The position numbers were made by a program, and so were the translations under genes. Under the pieces are notes generated by a model. That model saw nothing but the letters and a program-made list of their open reading frames with translations, had not been told where the DNA came from and ran no database searches. From the NCBI GenBank assembly GCA_002928965.1, contig PERU01000003.1, positions 1 through 64,000 on the forward strand: a stretch of DNA of 64,000 nucleotides, written 5' to 3'. Source of the stretch: Methylomonas sp. Lineage in GTDB: Bacteria; Pseudomonadota; Gammaproteobacteria; Methylococcales; Methylomonadaceae. Of the stretch, positions 42,175-50,545 are shown piece after piece (within the stretch, counting starts at the first letter, position 1; every line of letters starts with the position of its first letter).

Positions 42175-42855
42175 TTAAGGCACGGTGATGGTGTCTCCGG
42201 GTTCGAGCAGAATATTTTGCTCCAGGTCGTCTCCATCAATGACGTTGCTGTAATCAAAAGGAAAGACCTTGATTTCATTACCCACACGGCGTTGGATGTT
42301 GATATTGCCTTCACTGGCAAAAACGGTCAGTCCCCCAGCCATACTCAAGGCTTGCAAAACATCGATGCGTCGTCCGGAAAAGACTTGACCCGGCTTGTTG
42401 ACCTTGCCGATTACAAAAACTGCGTTACCCTGATTATTTAACAATTTCACACTAACCGAAGGATCGGCTATGTAATCGGCAAGCTTAACCGACAACAGTT
42501 CCTTCAGGTCATGAATGGTGCGTCCGGCGGCGGTAATGGTCCCAATCAGCGGATACACGATATGTCCATCGGGACCGATCAAAAATTGCTGCTGTTGCAA
42601 GCCTTCCTCTTTCCAGACGGTAATTTCAAGAGCATCGCCCGGTGCCAAAAGGTAGCCGGCTAATTCATCCGGATCTTTCAAAATCACTACATCGGCTTTG
42701 GTTTCGGAGGCAGGACTTGTTTGCGCGGGCTCAGTTTGCGAAATTTCGGCAGCTGTTGAAGGTATTTCAGTGGGTGTCAGCGGAAATTCTGTCTCGGCAA
42801 AGGTTTTGCATGCAACCAGAGTGAATATATAAAACAAGATAAGCTGCTGTTTCAA
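42175..42855 (-). CDS. Polysaccharide export protein (Wza/EpsE-like, SLBB)
   Basis: This 226-residue protein has the poly-export domain YLLAPGDALEITVWKEEGL (about 88-106) with the IGPDGHIVYPLIGTI strand pair, followed by one SLBB domain (VFVIGKVNKPGQVF to NILLEPGDTITVP). It is the outer membrane or periplasmic export channel component for EPS. The start codon is TTG with AGGA nine bases upstream. The N-terminus LILFYIFTLVACKTFAET can be read as a lipoprotein signal (LVAC) or as a cleavable signal ending TFA. It is the first gene of the EPS operon. Confidence 0.87.
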   Translation of the reverse strand: MKQQLILFYIFTLVACKTFAETEFPLTPTEIPSTAAEISQTEPAQTSPASETKADVVILKDPDELAGYLLAPGDALEITVWKEEGLQQQQFLIGPDGHIVYPLIGTITAAGRTIHDLKELLSVKLADYIADPSVSVKLLNNQGNAVFVIGKVNKPGQVFSGRRIDVLQALSMAGGLTVFASEGNINIQRRVGNEIKVFPFDYSNVIDGDDLEQNILLEPGDTITVP

Positions 42856-43052
42856 AACGTATTCCTTTATTAGCTATTTAATTTGCTATCCGTACAGTCT
42901 GACATTATGACTGCACAAAAGTCATAGTGTATCGGCTATTTTTTAGTCAGATTGTTAATAAATTGACTCTAGTCGATTAAAATTGAAGTACTTTTTCAAT
43001 TCATTATATGCCAGCAAACCCAATATACAAATATTTTAGGAGTAAATACTTA

Positions 43053-43409
43053 ATGCTTACTAGTTTTATGGATCGTATCAAGGCCGGTCAATTTGTTGAT
43101 TTTAAAGAGACCATGTCAGTCATTGCTGCGTATTATGACTACACCGCTACCTGCTTCAGTAATGGAATAGAACAGCCGTTAGTCAATCAAGCGGGGCAAA
43201 ATGAAGGTTCATGCAAAATCTTTGCATTTGCAAAACTGCAGGGGTTAGATAAAAACCAAACACTGGCTTTGTTCGGTGATTTTTATAGCAAGGATGTGTT
43301 GGAACACCCTGATGGTTGCGATCACCAAAATATTCGGACATTCATGCGCGATGGTTGGGAAGGTATCGTGTTCAGTTCCGAGGCGTTAACACCTAAAAAT
43401 GCCGATTGA
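43053..43409 (+). CDS. HopJ-family protein
   Basis: From the ATG at 43053 (TAGGAG upstream) the product is 118 residues. It shows the HopJ pattern: TMSVIAAYYDYTATCFSNG, NEGSCKIFAFAKLQGL and TLALFGDFYSKDVLEHPDG, ending NIRTFMRDGWEGI. The family is named after a Pseudomonas effector but is widespread in bacteria without type III secretion, as here, so the name should not be read as virulence. The molecular role is unknown. It overlaps the following oxidoreductase by 11 bases. Confidence 0.88.
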   Translation: MLTSFMDRIKAGQFVDFKETMSVIAAYYDYTATCFSNGIEQPLVNQAGQNEGSCKIFAFAKLQGLDKNQTLALFGDFYSKDVLEHPDGCDHQNIRTFMRDGWEGIVFSSEALTPKNAD

Positions 43410-44454
43410 TGTGTTGATCGTCGGCCAAGGTTTGGCTGGTAGCTTGCTGGCTTGGGAATGCATTAACCAAGGCTATAACGTGTTGGTAGTGGATAGCGGT
43501 GAAATCAACGCTTCCCAGGTGGCCGCCGGGTTGATTAATCCGGTGACCGGCCAACGACTCGTCAAACAGTCTGGTGTCGACTATTTACTGCCAACTGCAC
43601 TGACCTGTTATGCCCAACTTTCTGCCAAGTTTAATCAGTTGTTATTTAAGCCGCTGCCTATGCTGCGCATTCTAAAAACGCCGCTGGAGCAACAATCTGC
43701 CCAAAAACGCTTGAATCAGCGGGATTACCACGGTTTTTTGTCTATTGGCAAGGATGTGTCAACATCGCTGGTGGCCCATCATGGGATTCTGCAGCAAACA
43801 CAAACAGGCTATTTAAATACCAGCGCCTTGTTGGGGTTAATGCGAAAGTTTTTGATTGAAAATGCCAGCTATCAGCAATCCGTGCTCAATTATGCTGAGA
43901 TTACATTACAGCCCCGACTAAGTTGGCAATCTATTTGCCCAAAACATATTGTGTTTTGCGAAGGGCATCATGGCATGCAAAATCCGTGGTTTGGCAATTT
44001 GCCTTTTCAACCTGCCAAGGGCGAAATCCTGCATTGTCAAACCACGGACTTATTGCAACAGCATATTTTTAATTTTGGTCAGTGGTTGATTCCAACTGGT
44101 GATAATCAGTTTAAGTTGGGGGCCAGTTTTGAGTCCGGTAAGACCGATACAGATACCACTCAGCGGGCTAAACAGACTTTATTGCAGGCATTGTCCGCTG
44201 TCGTGCCCGGCTTAAAACCGATTGAGGTCTTAAACCAGCAGGCCGGCGTCAGACCCACTACACTGGATAAGCAGGCTTTGATTGGGTCACATCCGCAATT
44301 TGGCAATCTACACATGTTCAATGGTTTTGGTGCCAAAGGCAGTTTACTGATCCCCTGGTATGCGCGTCAGTTTGTGAAGTATCTGTTTCAGCAAACGCCA
44401 CTTCCCGCCCAAGTCAATATTCAACGTTACTATGAAACGCATTACATTAGCTGA
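43399..44454 (+). CDS. FAD-dependent oxidoreductase (DAO/MnmC-C-like)
   Basis: This 351-residue flavoprotein has a dinucleotide-binding start VLIVGQGLAGSLLAWEC, an acidic end to strand 2 (VLVVDSGE) and INPVTGQRLVK. The C-terminal LNQQAGVRPTTLDKQALIGS and MFNGFGAKGSLLIPWYA match the DAO fold as in the oxidoreductase domain of MnmC. No methyltransferase domain is fused, although a separate SAM methyltransferase follows with a 23-base overlap. Substrate unknown; amine oxidation is the generic family reaction. Confidence 0.8.
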   Translation: MPIDVLIVGQGLAGSLLAWECINQGYNVLVVDSGEINASQVAAGLINPVTGQRLVKQSGVDYLLPTALTCYAQLSAKFNQLLFKPLPMLRILKTPLEQQSAQKRLNQRDYHGFLSIGKDVSTSLVAHHGILQQTQTGYLNTSALLGLMRKFLIENASYQQSVLNYAEITLQPRLSWQSICPKHIVFCEGHHGMQNPWFGNLPFQPAKGEILHCQTTDLLQQHIFNFGQWLIPTGDNQFKLGASFESGKTDTDTTQRAKQTLLQALSAVVPGLKPIEVLNQQAGVRPTTLDKQALIGSHPQFGNLHMFNGFGAKGSLLIPWYARQFVKYLFQQTPLPAQVNIQRYYETHYIS

Positions 44455-45004
44455 AACCACCCATTTCATAATCAAAGAGCACCTTCAGGCCGGCGATATT
44501 GCCATCGATGCGACTCTGGGGAATGGACATGATTGTTTGTTTCTAGCGGAATGTGTCGGCAGTACCGGGCACGTTTATGGCTTTGATATACAGACCCAAG
44601 CGCTAGAATCCACACGGCAACGCTTACATGATCTCAATGCTGCACCTGTGACGTTGATACGAGCCAATCATGCCGATATGCGGCACTACATTCCGGAAGC
44701 AGAACAAGGACACATCTCGGCCATTATGTTTAATTTGGGTTATCTGCCCGGTACAGATAAATCCATCATGACGCAAACGCAAACGACTTTGCAGGCTATC
44801 GAAGTGGCTTGTGATTTATTGGCGAGCCAAGGCCTAGTGACGGTGATGGCCTATCCTGGGCATGCTGGCGGCGACGAAGAAACCCGATCTTTGCAGGCAT
44901 GGGTGCAGAATGTTGAATTTAAACGGTTTTCAGTGGAAACTCATTTTAGTCAACATCATCAGGAAAGCGCTCCGCGACTATTTGTAATTCGAAAATTAAC
45001 CTGA
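44432..45004 (+). CDS. YtqB-type class I SAM methyltransferase
   Basis: This 190-residue protein has motif I AIDATLGNGHDCLFLAE (about 24-40), VYGFDIQTQALEST and IMFNLGYLPGTDKSIMT, which together identify the YtqB/rRNA-methylase-like family (PF06962-type). Related proteins have been linked to tRNA wobble modification, so a tRNA target is possible and not proven. It overlaps the upstream oxidoreductase by 23 bases. Confidence 0.86.
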   Translation: MKRITLAETTHFIIKEHLQAGDIAIDATLGNGHDCLFLAECVGSTGHVYGFDIQTQALESTRQRLHDLNAAPVTLIRANHADMRHYIPEAEQGHISAIMFNLGYLPGTDKSIMTQTQTTLQAIEVACDLLASQGLVTVMAYPGHAGGDEETRSLQAWVQNVEFKRFSVETHFSQHHQESAPRLFVIRKLT

Positions 45005-45057
45005 TCTGCTATGATGCACTCCCAATTTTTTACCTTTTGTAACAGCGAATAGGCATC

Positions 45058-45369
45058 ATGACAGAATTTAAAAACGTCACTATCATCAAACAAGCCAATG
45101 TTTATTTCGACGGCAATGTAAATAGCCGCACTCTCTTATTTGCTGACGGCAGCAAGAAAACCCTGGGCTTCATGCAACCGGGCGAATACACCTTCAATAC
45201 GGCTGAACCTGAATTAATGGAAATACTGGCTGGGGAATTGGACGTGCAATTACCGGATAGCGATTGGCAAACCATCAAGGGCGGCGAATCGTTCAATGTT
45301 CCGGGCAATGCTGCATTCACCATGAAAGTAAAAGTCGCCAGCGATTATTGCTGCTCGTTTTTACAATAG
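45058..45369 (+). CDS. ppnP: Pyrimidine/purine nucleoside phosphorylase PpnP
   Basis: This 103-residue cupin has the PpnP (former DUF1255/YaiE) pattern: NVYFDGNVNSRTLLFADG, KTLGFMQPGEYTF, GELDVQLPDS, and FNVPGNAAFTMKV ending YCCSFLQ. It cleaves nucleosides to base and ribose-1-phosphate with broad specificity. The full expected length is present. Confidence 0.93.
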   Translation: MTEFKNVTIIKQANVYFDGNVNSRTLLFADGSKKTLGFMQPGEYTFNTAEPELMEILAGELDVQLPDSDWQTIKGGESFNVPGNAAFTMKVKVASDYCCSFLQ

Positions 45370-45374
45370 ACAAT

Positions 45375-45848
45375 ATGCAAAAGGTAGCGATTTTTGCCGA
45401 TGTGCAAAACATCTATTACACCTGTCGGCATCGCTACCAAAAACACTTTAGTTACGGAGCTTTTTGGCAGCAGGCTACAGCCAATAGACACGTGGTGGCG
45501 GCCTTCGCCTATGCCATTGAACGAGGTGACGCCAAACAACGCGGATTTCAACACATTCTCAAGGACATCGGTTTCCAAATCAAACTCAAACCCTTCATTC
45601 AACGCAGCGATGGTTCAGCCAAAGGCGATTGGGATGTGGGGATCACTTTGGATATGCTGGAGATGGCAGAACAAGTCGATGTGGTGATTTTATTATCGGG
45701 GGATGGTGATTTTCAGTTGTTGCTGCAAAAGGTCAGAGAGCGTTATCAGGTTGAATCAGAAGTCTATGGCGTTGCCACCCTGACTGCACAGACCTTGATT
45801 AACGCTGCCGACCGGTTTGTGGCAATAGAGGAAGGTTTGCTGTTGTAG
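45375..45848 (+). CDS. NYN-domain (LabA/DUF88) ribonuclease-like protein
   Basis: From the ATG at 45375 (six bases after ppnP) the product is 157 residues. It has the acidic NYN/PIN centre: VAIFADVQNIYYT (first Asp), KGDWDVGITLDML (second and third) and VVILLSGDGDFQLLL (fourth). These proteins are metal-dependent RNases or RNA-binding factors. A longer frame from 45264 lies inside ppnP and is rejected. Confidence 0.87.
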   Translation: MQKVAIFADVQNIYYTCRHRYQKHFSYGAFWQQATANRHVVAAFAYAIERGDAKQRGFQHILKDIGFQIKLKPFIQRSDGSAKGDWDVGITLDMLEMAEQVDVVILLSGDGDFQLLLQKVRERYQVESEVYGVATLTAQTLINAADRFVAIEEGLLL

Positions 45849-45925
45849 TCAATCACTATTTGGATTCTGTTTTGGAATTGTCGTTATGCCTTTCAGCAGA
45901 CCATAACGGAAAGGCTAGACAATAT

Positions 45926-46061
45926 CCCCGCCTGCGCTAGGAGGTCGTCGTAAAAGTTAAATGTAGGTTGGACTTAGCACGGCGAAGCCCAACAAAATCA
46001 TACTGTTGGGCTTCATTAAATTCAGCCCAACCTACCTTTTACGACAGCCTCCTAGGCGGGG
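45926..46061. repeat. 136-base near-perfect palindrome (REP/MITE-like)
   Basis: The element folds on itself over its whole length. CCCCGCC, CTAGGAGG and CGTCGTAAAA on the left match TTTTACGAC, CCTCCTAG and CGGGG on the right, while inside GTAGGTTGG pairs with CCCAACCTAC and GAAGCCCAACA pairs with TGTTGGGCTTC. The GTAGGTTGGGCTT half-site is a widespread REP-like sequence. It lies between convergent genes and could also stop transcription from both sides. Confidence 0.7.
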
Positions 46062-46076
46062 AGTATGGGCAATCGA

Positions 46077-47258
46077 TTAAACAGCTTGTTTAATTCGCGC
46101 TAAAGCATTTTCCAGATTAGTCATGCTGGTAGCAATTGAAATACGAATATGGCCCGGCGCGCCAAAGGCAGAGCCTGGAACCAAGGCCACGCCAGCTTTT
46201 TCGATCAGAAATTCTGCAAATTGCAAATCATCATTAATGCCATCTAGCCTGTGTATCAATTTTTCAACATTTGGAAACACATAAAACGTCCCATCGGTAG
46301 GCAGGCATTCGATACCCTCGATGGTATTCAATTCAGCAACCACATAATCATGGCGTTTTTTGAATTCGGTCATCATGGTGTCAATGCAGCTTTGATCACC
46401 ATTCAAGGCTGTTTCGGCGGCGACCTGCGAAATTGAAGTGGGGTTGGAGGTACTTTGCGATTGTATGATGCACATGGCATCGATCAAATCAGCAGGGCCT
46501 GCACAGTAACCAATCCGCCAGCCGGTCATCGAATAGGCTTTTGATACGCCATTCAGTACGATAGTGCGATCATAAAAATCCGGACGCGCATTCAGGATAT
46601 TCACAAATTCGCCTTTATCCCACAGGATATGTTCGTACATATCGTCGGTGGCAATCAAAATCTCTGGATAGTCTTGTAATACTTCACCCAGAGCGGTTAA
46701 GTCATCCATGCTGTAGGCTACGCCAGTCGGATTGGATGGACTGTTAATGACAAATAAGCGGGTTTTATCCGTGATAGCAGCGCGTAGTTGTTCAGGGGTG
46801 ATTTTAAAGTGTTGTGATTGTCCGGCTTCCACAATCACCGGCACACCATCGGCCAGCAACACCATGTCGGGGTAAGACACCCAGTAAGGCGCAGGAATAA
46901 TGACTTCATCGCCCTCGTTTAATAAAGCTTGCGCCAGATTGTAAAAACTCTGTTTACCGCCAGAAGACACCAGAATTTGTTTCAACTCGTAATCCAGGCC
47001 ATTATCTTTTTTGAATTTCTGGACGATGGCTTTTTTCAGGCTGGGAATGCCGTCAACCGCGGTGTATTTGGTAAACCCGTCATCAATGGCTTTGACTGCG
47101 GCGGCTTTGATATGGTCCGGCGTATCAAAATCAGGTTCGCCGACCCCCAATCCAATAATGTCCTTGCCGGCTGCGCGCATGGCGGCGGCACGGGCACTGA
47201 TCGCCAGAGTCGGAGATGGCTTGACGGCTTTGACGCGATTAGACAATGTGATACTCAT
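46077..47258 (-). CDS. Pyridoxal-phosphate aminotransferase, aspartate type (class I)
   Basis: This 393-residue enzyme has SNRVKAVKPSPTLAISARA at the start, GLGVGEPDFDTPDHI, VINSPSNPTGVAY, and the PLP lysine in NGVSKAYSMTGWRIGY (about 235-250). Near the end PGSAFGAPGHIRIS holds the substrate-carboxylate arginine. The pattern is that of the Ib subgroup of aspartate aminotransferases, some of which also use prephenate. It links oxaloacetate and glutamate metabolism to aspartate. Confidence 0.92.
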   Translation of the reverse strand: MSITLSNRVKAVKPSPTLAISARAAAMRAAGKDIIGLGVGEPDFDTPDHIKAAAVKAIDDGFTKYTAVDGIPSLKKAIVQKFKKDNGLDYELKQILVSSGGKQSFYNLAQALLNEGDEVIIPAPYWVSYPDMVLLADGVPVIVEAGQSQHFKITPEQLRAAITDKTRLFVINSPSNPTGVAYSMDDLTALGEVLQDYPEILIATDDMYEHILWDKGEFVNILNARPDFYDRTIVLNGVSKAYSMTGWRIGYCAGPADLIDAMCIIQSQSTSNPTSISQVAAETALNGDQSCIDTMMTEFKKRHDYVVAELNTIEGIECLPTDGTFYVFPNVEKLIHRLDGINDDLQFAEFLIEKAGVALVPGSAFGAPGHIRISIATSMTNLENALARIKQAV

Positions 47259-47461
47259 ATTTCCTCGATCGATTAGGCATGAAAACTGCGGAATATTATA
47301 CGGTAAAAGCTGAAAAAGGCTTCATTCAAGTGGATAAACCACTCACCATTCAAACTTTGTTATCTGGATGGAATTCGGTTTTTTGCAGCATGTAAAACAC
47401 CATCATCAGATTTATAAGTCTGTCATTTCAAAAACATGATGGGGCCTGAGTGTGGCTGCGT

Positions 47462-48526
47462 TTATTTGTCAAGCCGAGCCATTGCCCAAACCACATGTTC
47501 TCGGACCAATTCTGAATCGTGAGTAAGTCTGGTCTGCAATGCTGATGCACTGGTTTCACTGGGTTTGCCATTGCCCAATGCAACCGCAATATTTCGCAGC
47601 CAACGCTGATGGCCGATGCGGCGGATGGCAGAGCCTTCGGTTTTTTGTAGAAATTCCGATTCACTCCAGCCAAATAATTCAATGAGACTACTCTGATCAA
47701 GTTTATGACGCGGTTGAAAATCAGCTTCTGCAGATAATTTAGCGAAACGGTTCCACGGGCAAATCAATTGACAATCGTCACAACCATAAATCCGATTACC
47801 TAACAACGGACGCAGATGTTCCGGGATGCTGCCGTGCAGTTCAATGGTCAAATAGGATACACAAAGGCGGGCATCGACTTGGTAAGGGGCGACAATGGCT
47901 TGTGTTGGGCAAATATCCAGACAGGCCTTGCATTGACCGCAATGCTGACTGGCAGGTGCATCGACCGGCAAAGGCAGGTCGGTATAGATTTCACCAAGAA
48001 AAAACCAGGAGCCAGCTTTGCGATTAATCAGATTGCTATGCTTGCCGATCCAGCCAAGTCCGGATTTTTCGGCGATAGCCTTTTCCAGCACCGGCGCGCT
48101 ATCGACAAACGCCCGGTATCCAAACGGACCAACACTATCGGTAATTTTATCGGCCAATGTCTGTAAGCGGTTCCGCATGAGTTTGTGATAATCCCGTCCT
48201 AACGCATAACGCGATACAAAGGCTGCGGCAGGTTGTTTCAGTAGCGCATGACTTTTATCCGGCTGCTCAGGCAGATAATCCATACGGGCACTGATGATGC
48301 TAAGGGTGCCGGGTTGTAATAACGCCGGTCGACTGCGCTTCAATCCATGTGCTGCCATATACTGCATCTCACCCTGCCGGCCTTGCGCTAGCCATTGCTG
48401 CAAATGTTGTTCGGCCTGACTCAGATCGGTATCGCTGATACCGATTTGTTGAAAGCCCAATTCGACTCCCCAGCGTTTAATCTGTTCGGCAACGTGTTGA
48501 AAATCCTCTGTTTCAGTTGGGCGCAT
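47462..48526 (-). CDS. queG: Epoxyqueuosine reductase QueG
   Basis: This 354-residue protein carries LGFQQIGISDTDLSQAE, AAHGLKRSRPALLQPG, two ferredoxin-type clusters (CGQCKACLDICPTQAI and CDDCQLICPWNRF) and a C-terminal HEAT-like segment. QueG is a cobalamin and 4Fe-4S enzyme that makes queuosine in tRNA. It is divergent from nnr, which is followed by tsaE, a common gene arrangement in gammaproteobacteria. Confidence 0.95.
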   Translation of the reverse strand: MRPTETEDFQHVAEQIKRWGVELGFQQIGISDTDLSQAEQHLQQWLAQGRQGEMQYMAAHGLKRSRPALLQPGTLSIISARMDYLPEQPDKSHALLKQPAAAFVSRYALGRDYHKLMRNRLQTLADKITDSVGPFGYRAFVDSAPVLEKAIAEKSGLGWIGKHSNLINRKAGSWFFLGEIYTDLPLPVDAPASQHCGQCKACLDICPTQAIVAPYQVDARLCVSYLTIELHGSIPEHLRPLLGNRIYGCDDCQLICPWNRFAKLSAEADFQPRHKLDQSSLIELFGWSESEFLQKTEGSAIRRIGHQRWLRNIAVALGNGKPSETSASALQTRLTHDSELVREHVVWAMARLDK

Positions 48527-48553
48527 GACTGGGCTGCAATATAATGAAAGTTC

Positions 48554-50038
48554 ATGATCATTTTACACAACAACACCATGTCAGACTCACCACGCACACT
48601 GTATCGGGTTGCGGAAATCCGTGAAGCCGAACGCATAGCCATTCAAGACTTGGGAATGCCAGGGCTGCAATTGATGCAGGAGGCCGGGCATGCTGCTTTT
48701 AAAGCCTTGCAGCAACGCTGGCCGGATCAGCGAACATTAACAATCTTCTGTGGCTCGGGTAATAACGCCGGTGATGGCTATGTGGTTGCCAGATTGGCTT
48801 TGGTAGCAGGTTATCAGTTGAGCACCTATTCTCTGGTTGATCCACAGATGCTTAGAGGTGATGCGCTGACTGCTTTTAATGATTTTATTGAAGCTGGTGG
48901 ACACCTGGAAGCGTTTAACTCACAACAAATACCGGCAGGCGTTATTGTTGATGCTTTATTCGGCACAGGTTTAGTTAGGCCTGTCAATGAAGCCTATGCT
49001 ATGGCAATCAGCTGTATTAATCAATCTGACTGCCCGGTTTTGTCTATTGACGTGCCATCTGGTTTGCATGCCGACAGTGGTTGTGTCATGGGTTGTGCGG
49101 TAAAAGCTGATCTGACCGTAACCTTTATTGCCCTAAAATGCGGTTTATTTACCGGTGAGGCCAGAGACTATTGCGGCGAGATAGTCTGTTGTAGCTTAAA
49201 TCTGCCCGATCAGGCCATGCTTGGATTGCCCAGCTTAGCCAGCCTGTTAGTCAAATCACCGCTTTTACCCCGGTCACGATGTGCACATAAGGGCCATTTT
49301 GGCCATGTATTAATGATAGGTGGCAATCATGGTTACATGGGAGCCATTCGGTTGGCTGGAGAAGCAGCTTTGCGCAGTGGTGCCGGTTTGGTCAGTATTG
49401 CCACCCGCACGGCACATGCCAGTTTGGTGACTATCGGCAGACCTGAATTGATGTGTCATGCCGTTGAAACGCCCAACGATTTATCAACCTTACTGGAAAA
49501 GGCCACTGTGGTGGTGATTGGTCCAGGCTTAGGTCAGGATGAATGGGCGGTCAGCTTGTTAAACAAGGTGTTGGCGGCTGACACAATCTGCGTGGTCGAT
49601 GCAGACGCTTTGAATCTGTTAGCAAAAAAACCACTAAAACGCCAAAACTGGATACTAACCCCGCATCCTGGAGAGGCTGCACGTTTACTGGGGTGCACTA
49701 ATGCGGATATTGCTTCGGACCGATTTGCTGCAGTGACAAAAATCCAGGCCCATTACGGCGGCATTTGTGTATTAAAAGGCGCAGGCAGTTTAATTGCCGA
49801 TCATCAATCAATCTTCGTATCCACCACAGGCAATCCTGGTATGGCAAGTGGCGGTATGGGTGATGTGCTGGCTGGATTGACAGGGGCTTTGGTCGCGCAA
49901 GGTTTGCCGCTCCTGCAGGCTGCCAAATTGGCAGTCTATGTGCATGGTGCAGCTGCCGATAGTTTAGCCAGCGAAAAGGGTGAACGCGGTATGTTGGCCG
50001 GCGACTTATTACTTAAAATCAAAGAACAGCTGAATTAA
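48554..50038 (+). CDS. nnr: Bifunctional NAD(P)H-hydrate epimerase / ADP-dependent dehydratase
   Basis: This 494-residue protein joins a YjeF-N epimerase (LQLMQEAGHAAFKAL; CGSGNNAGDGYVVARLA; VDALFGTGLVRPV) to a YjeF-C ADP-dependent dehydratase (HVLMIGGNHGYMGA; IGPGLGQDEWAV; LTPHPGEAARLLG; GNPGMASGGMGDVLAG). It repairs hydrated NADH and NADPH. The start at 48554 could instead be the ATG at 48578 (MSDSPRTLYR); neither has a strong ribosome binding site. It overlaps tsaE by one base. Confidence 0.94.
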   Translation: MIILHNNTMSDSPRTLYRVAEIREAERIAIQDLGMPGLQLMQEAGHAAFKALQQRWPDQRTLTIFCGSGNNAGDGYVVARLALVAGYQLSTYSLVDPQMLRGDALTAFNDFIEAGGHLEAFNSQQIPAGVIVDALFGTGLVRPVNEAYAMAISCINQSDCPVLSIDVPSGLHADSGCVMGCAVKADLTVTFIALKCGLFTGEARDYCGEIVCCSLNLPDQAMLGLPSLASLLVKSPLLPRSRCAHKGHFGHVLMIGGNHGYMGAIRLAGEAALRSGAGLVSIATRTAHASLVTIGRPELMCHAVETPNDLSTLLEKATVVVIGPGLGQDEWAVSLLNKVLAADTICVVDADALNLLAKKPLKRQNWILTPHPGEAARLLGCTNADIASDRFAAVTKIQAHYGGICVLKGAGSLIADHQSIFVSTTGNPGMASGGMGDVLAGLTGALVAQGLPLLQAAKLAVYVHGAAADSLASEKGERGMLAGDLLLKIKEQLN

Positions 50039-50508
50039 TGAAAACTGAATTACATGATAGCGAGGAGACCGAGCAATTCGGTGCCGCCCTGCAGCAAGCC
50101 TTACCTGAAAAATGTGTGTTGTTTTTATATGGCGATCTGGGTGCCGGCAAAACCACACTGATGCGGGGTCTGTTGCGGGCGGCAGGGCATGCCGGTACAG
50201 TTAAAAGTCCTACCTATAGCTTGGTGGAGGAATATCGATTGGCAGAGCGAGCTATATTTCATTTTGATTTATATCGTTTGAAAGATCCGGACGAACTGGA
50301 GTGGATTGGTATGCAGGATTTCTTGCAGCAAGCGGCTTTATGCTGCATCGAATGGCCGCAGATGGGGGCAGGGTATTTGCCTGATGCCGATGTGGAAGTG
50401 CACCTGACTCATCAAAATCAAGGAAGAACGATAGAAATCAATGTGCTAGCAAATTCACTAAAAAATACCTTGGTATTTAACTGGAAAAACAAAGACCTGC
50501 TGCTATAA
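50038..50508 (+). CDS. tsaE: tRNA threonylcarbamoyladenosine biosynthesis ATPase TsaE
   Basis: This 156-residue protein has the P-loop YGDLGAGKTTLMRGLL, VKSPTYSLVEEY and FHFDLYRLKDPDELEWIG, all diagnostic for TsaE. It supports the TsaBD complex in making t6A37 in ANN-decoding tRNAs. Its position between nnr and an amidase is the standard order in gammaproteobacteria. Confidence 0.95.
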   Translation: MKTELHDSEETEQFGAALQQALPEKCVLFLYGDLGAGKTTLMRGLLRAAGHAGTVKSPTYSLVEEYRLAERAIFHFDLYRLKDPDELEWIGMQDFLQQAALCCIEWPQMGAGYLPDADVEVHLTHQNQGRTIEINVLANSLKNTLVFNWKNKDLLL

Positions 50509-50545
50509 TCTCTAAACATTATTACTACTTCTGGTTGACTGGCTT

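Noticed and set aside
43053..43409. Type III secretion effector implied by the HopJ family name
   Set aside because: No secretion genes are nearby and the family is common in bacteria without type III secretion; the name is historical.
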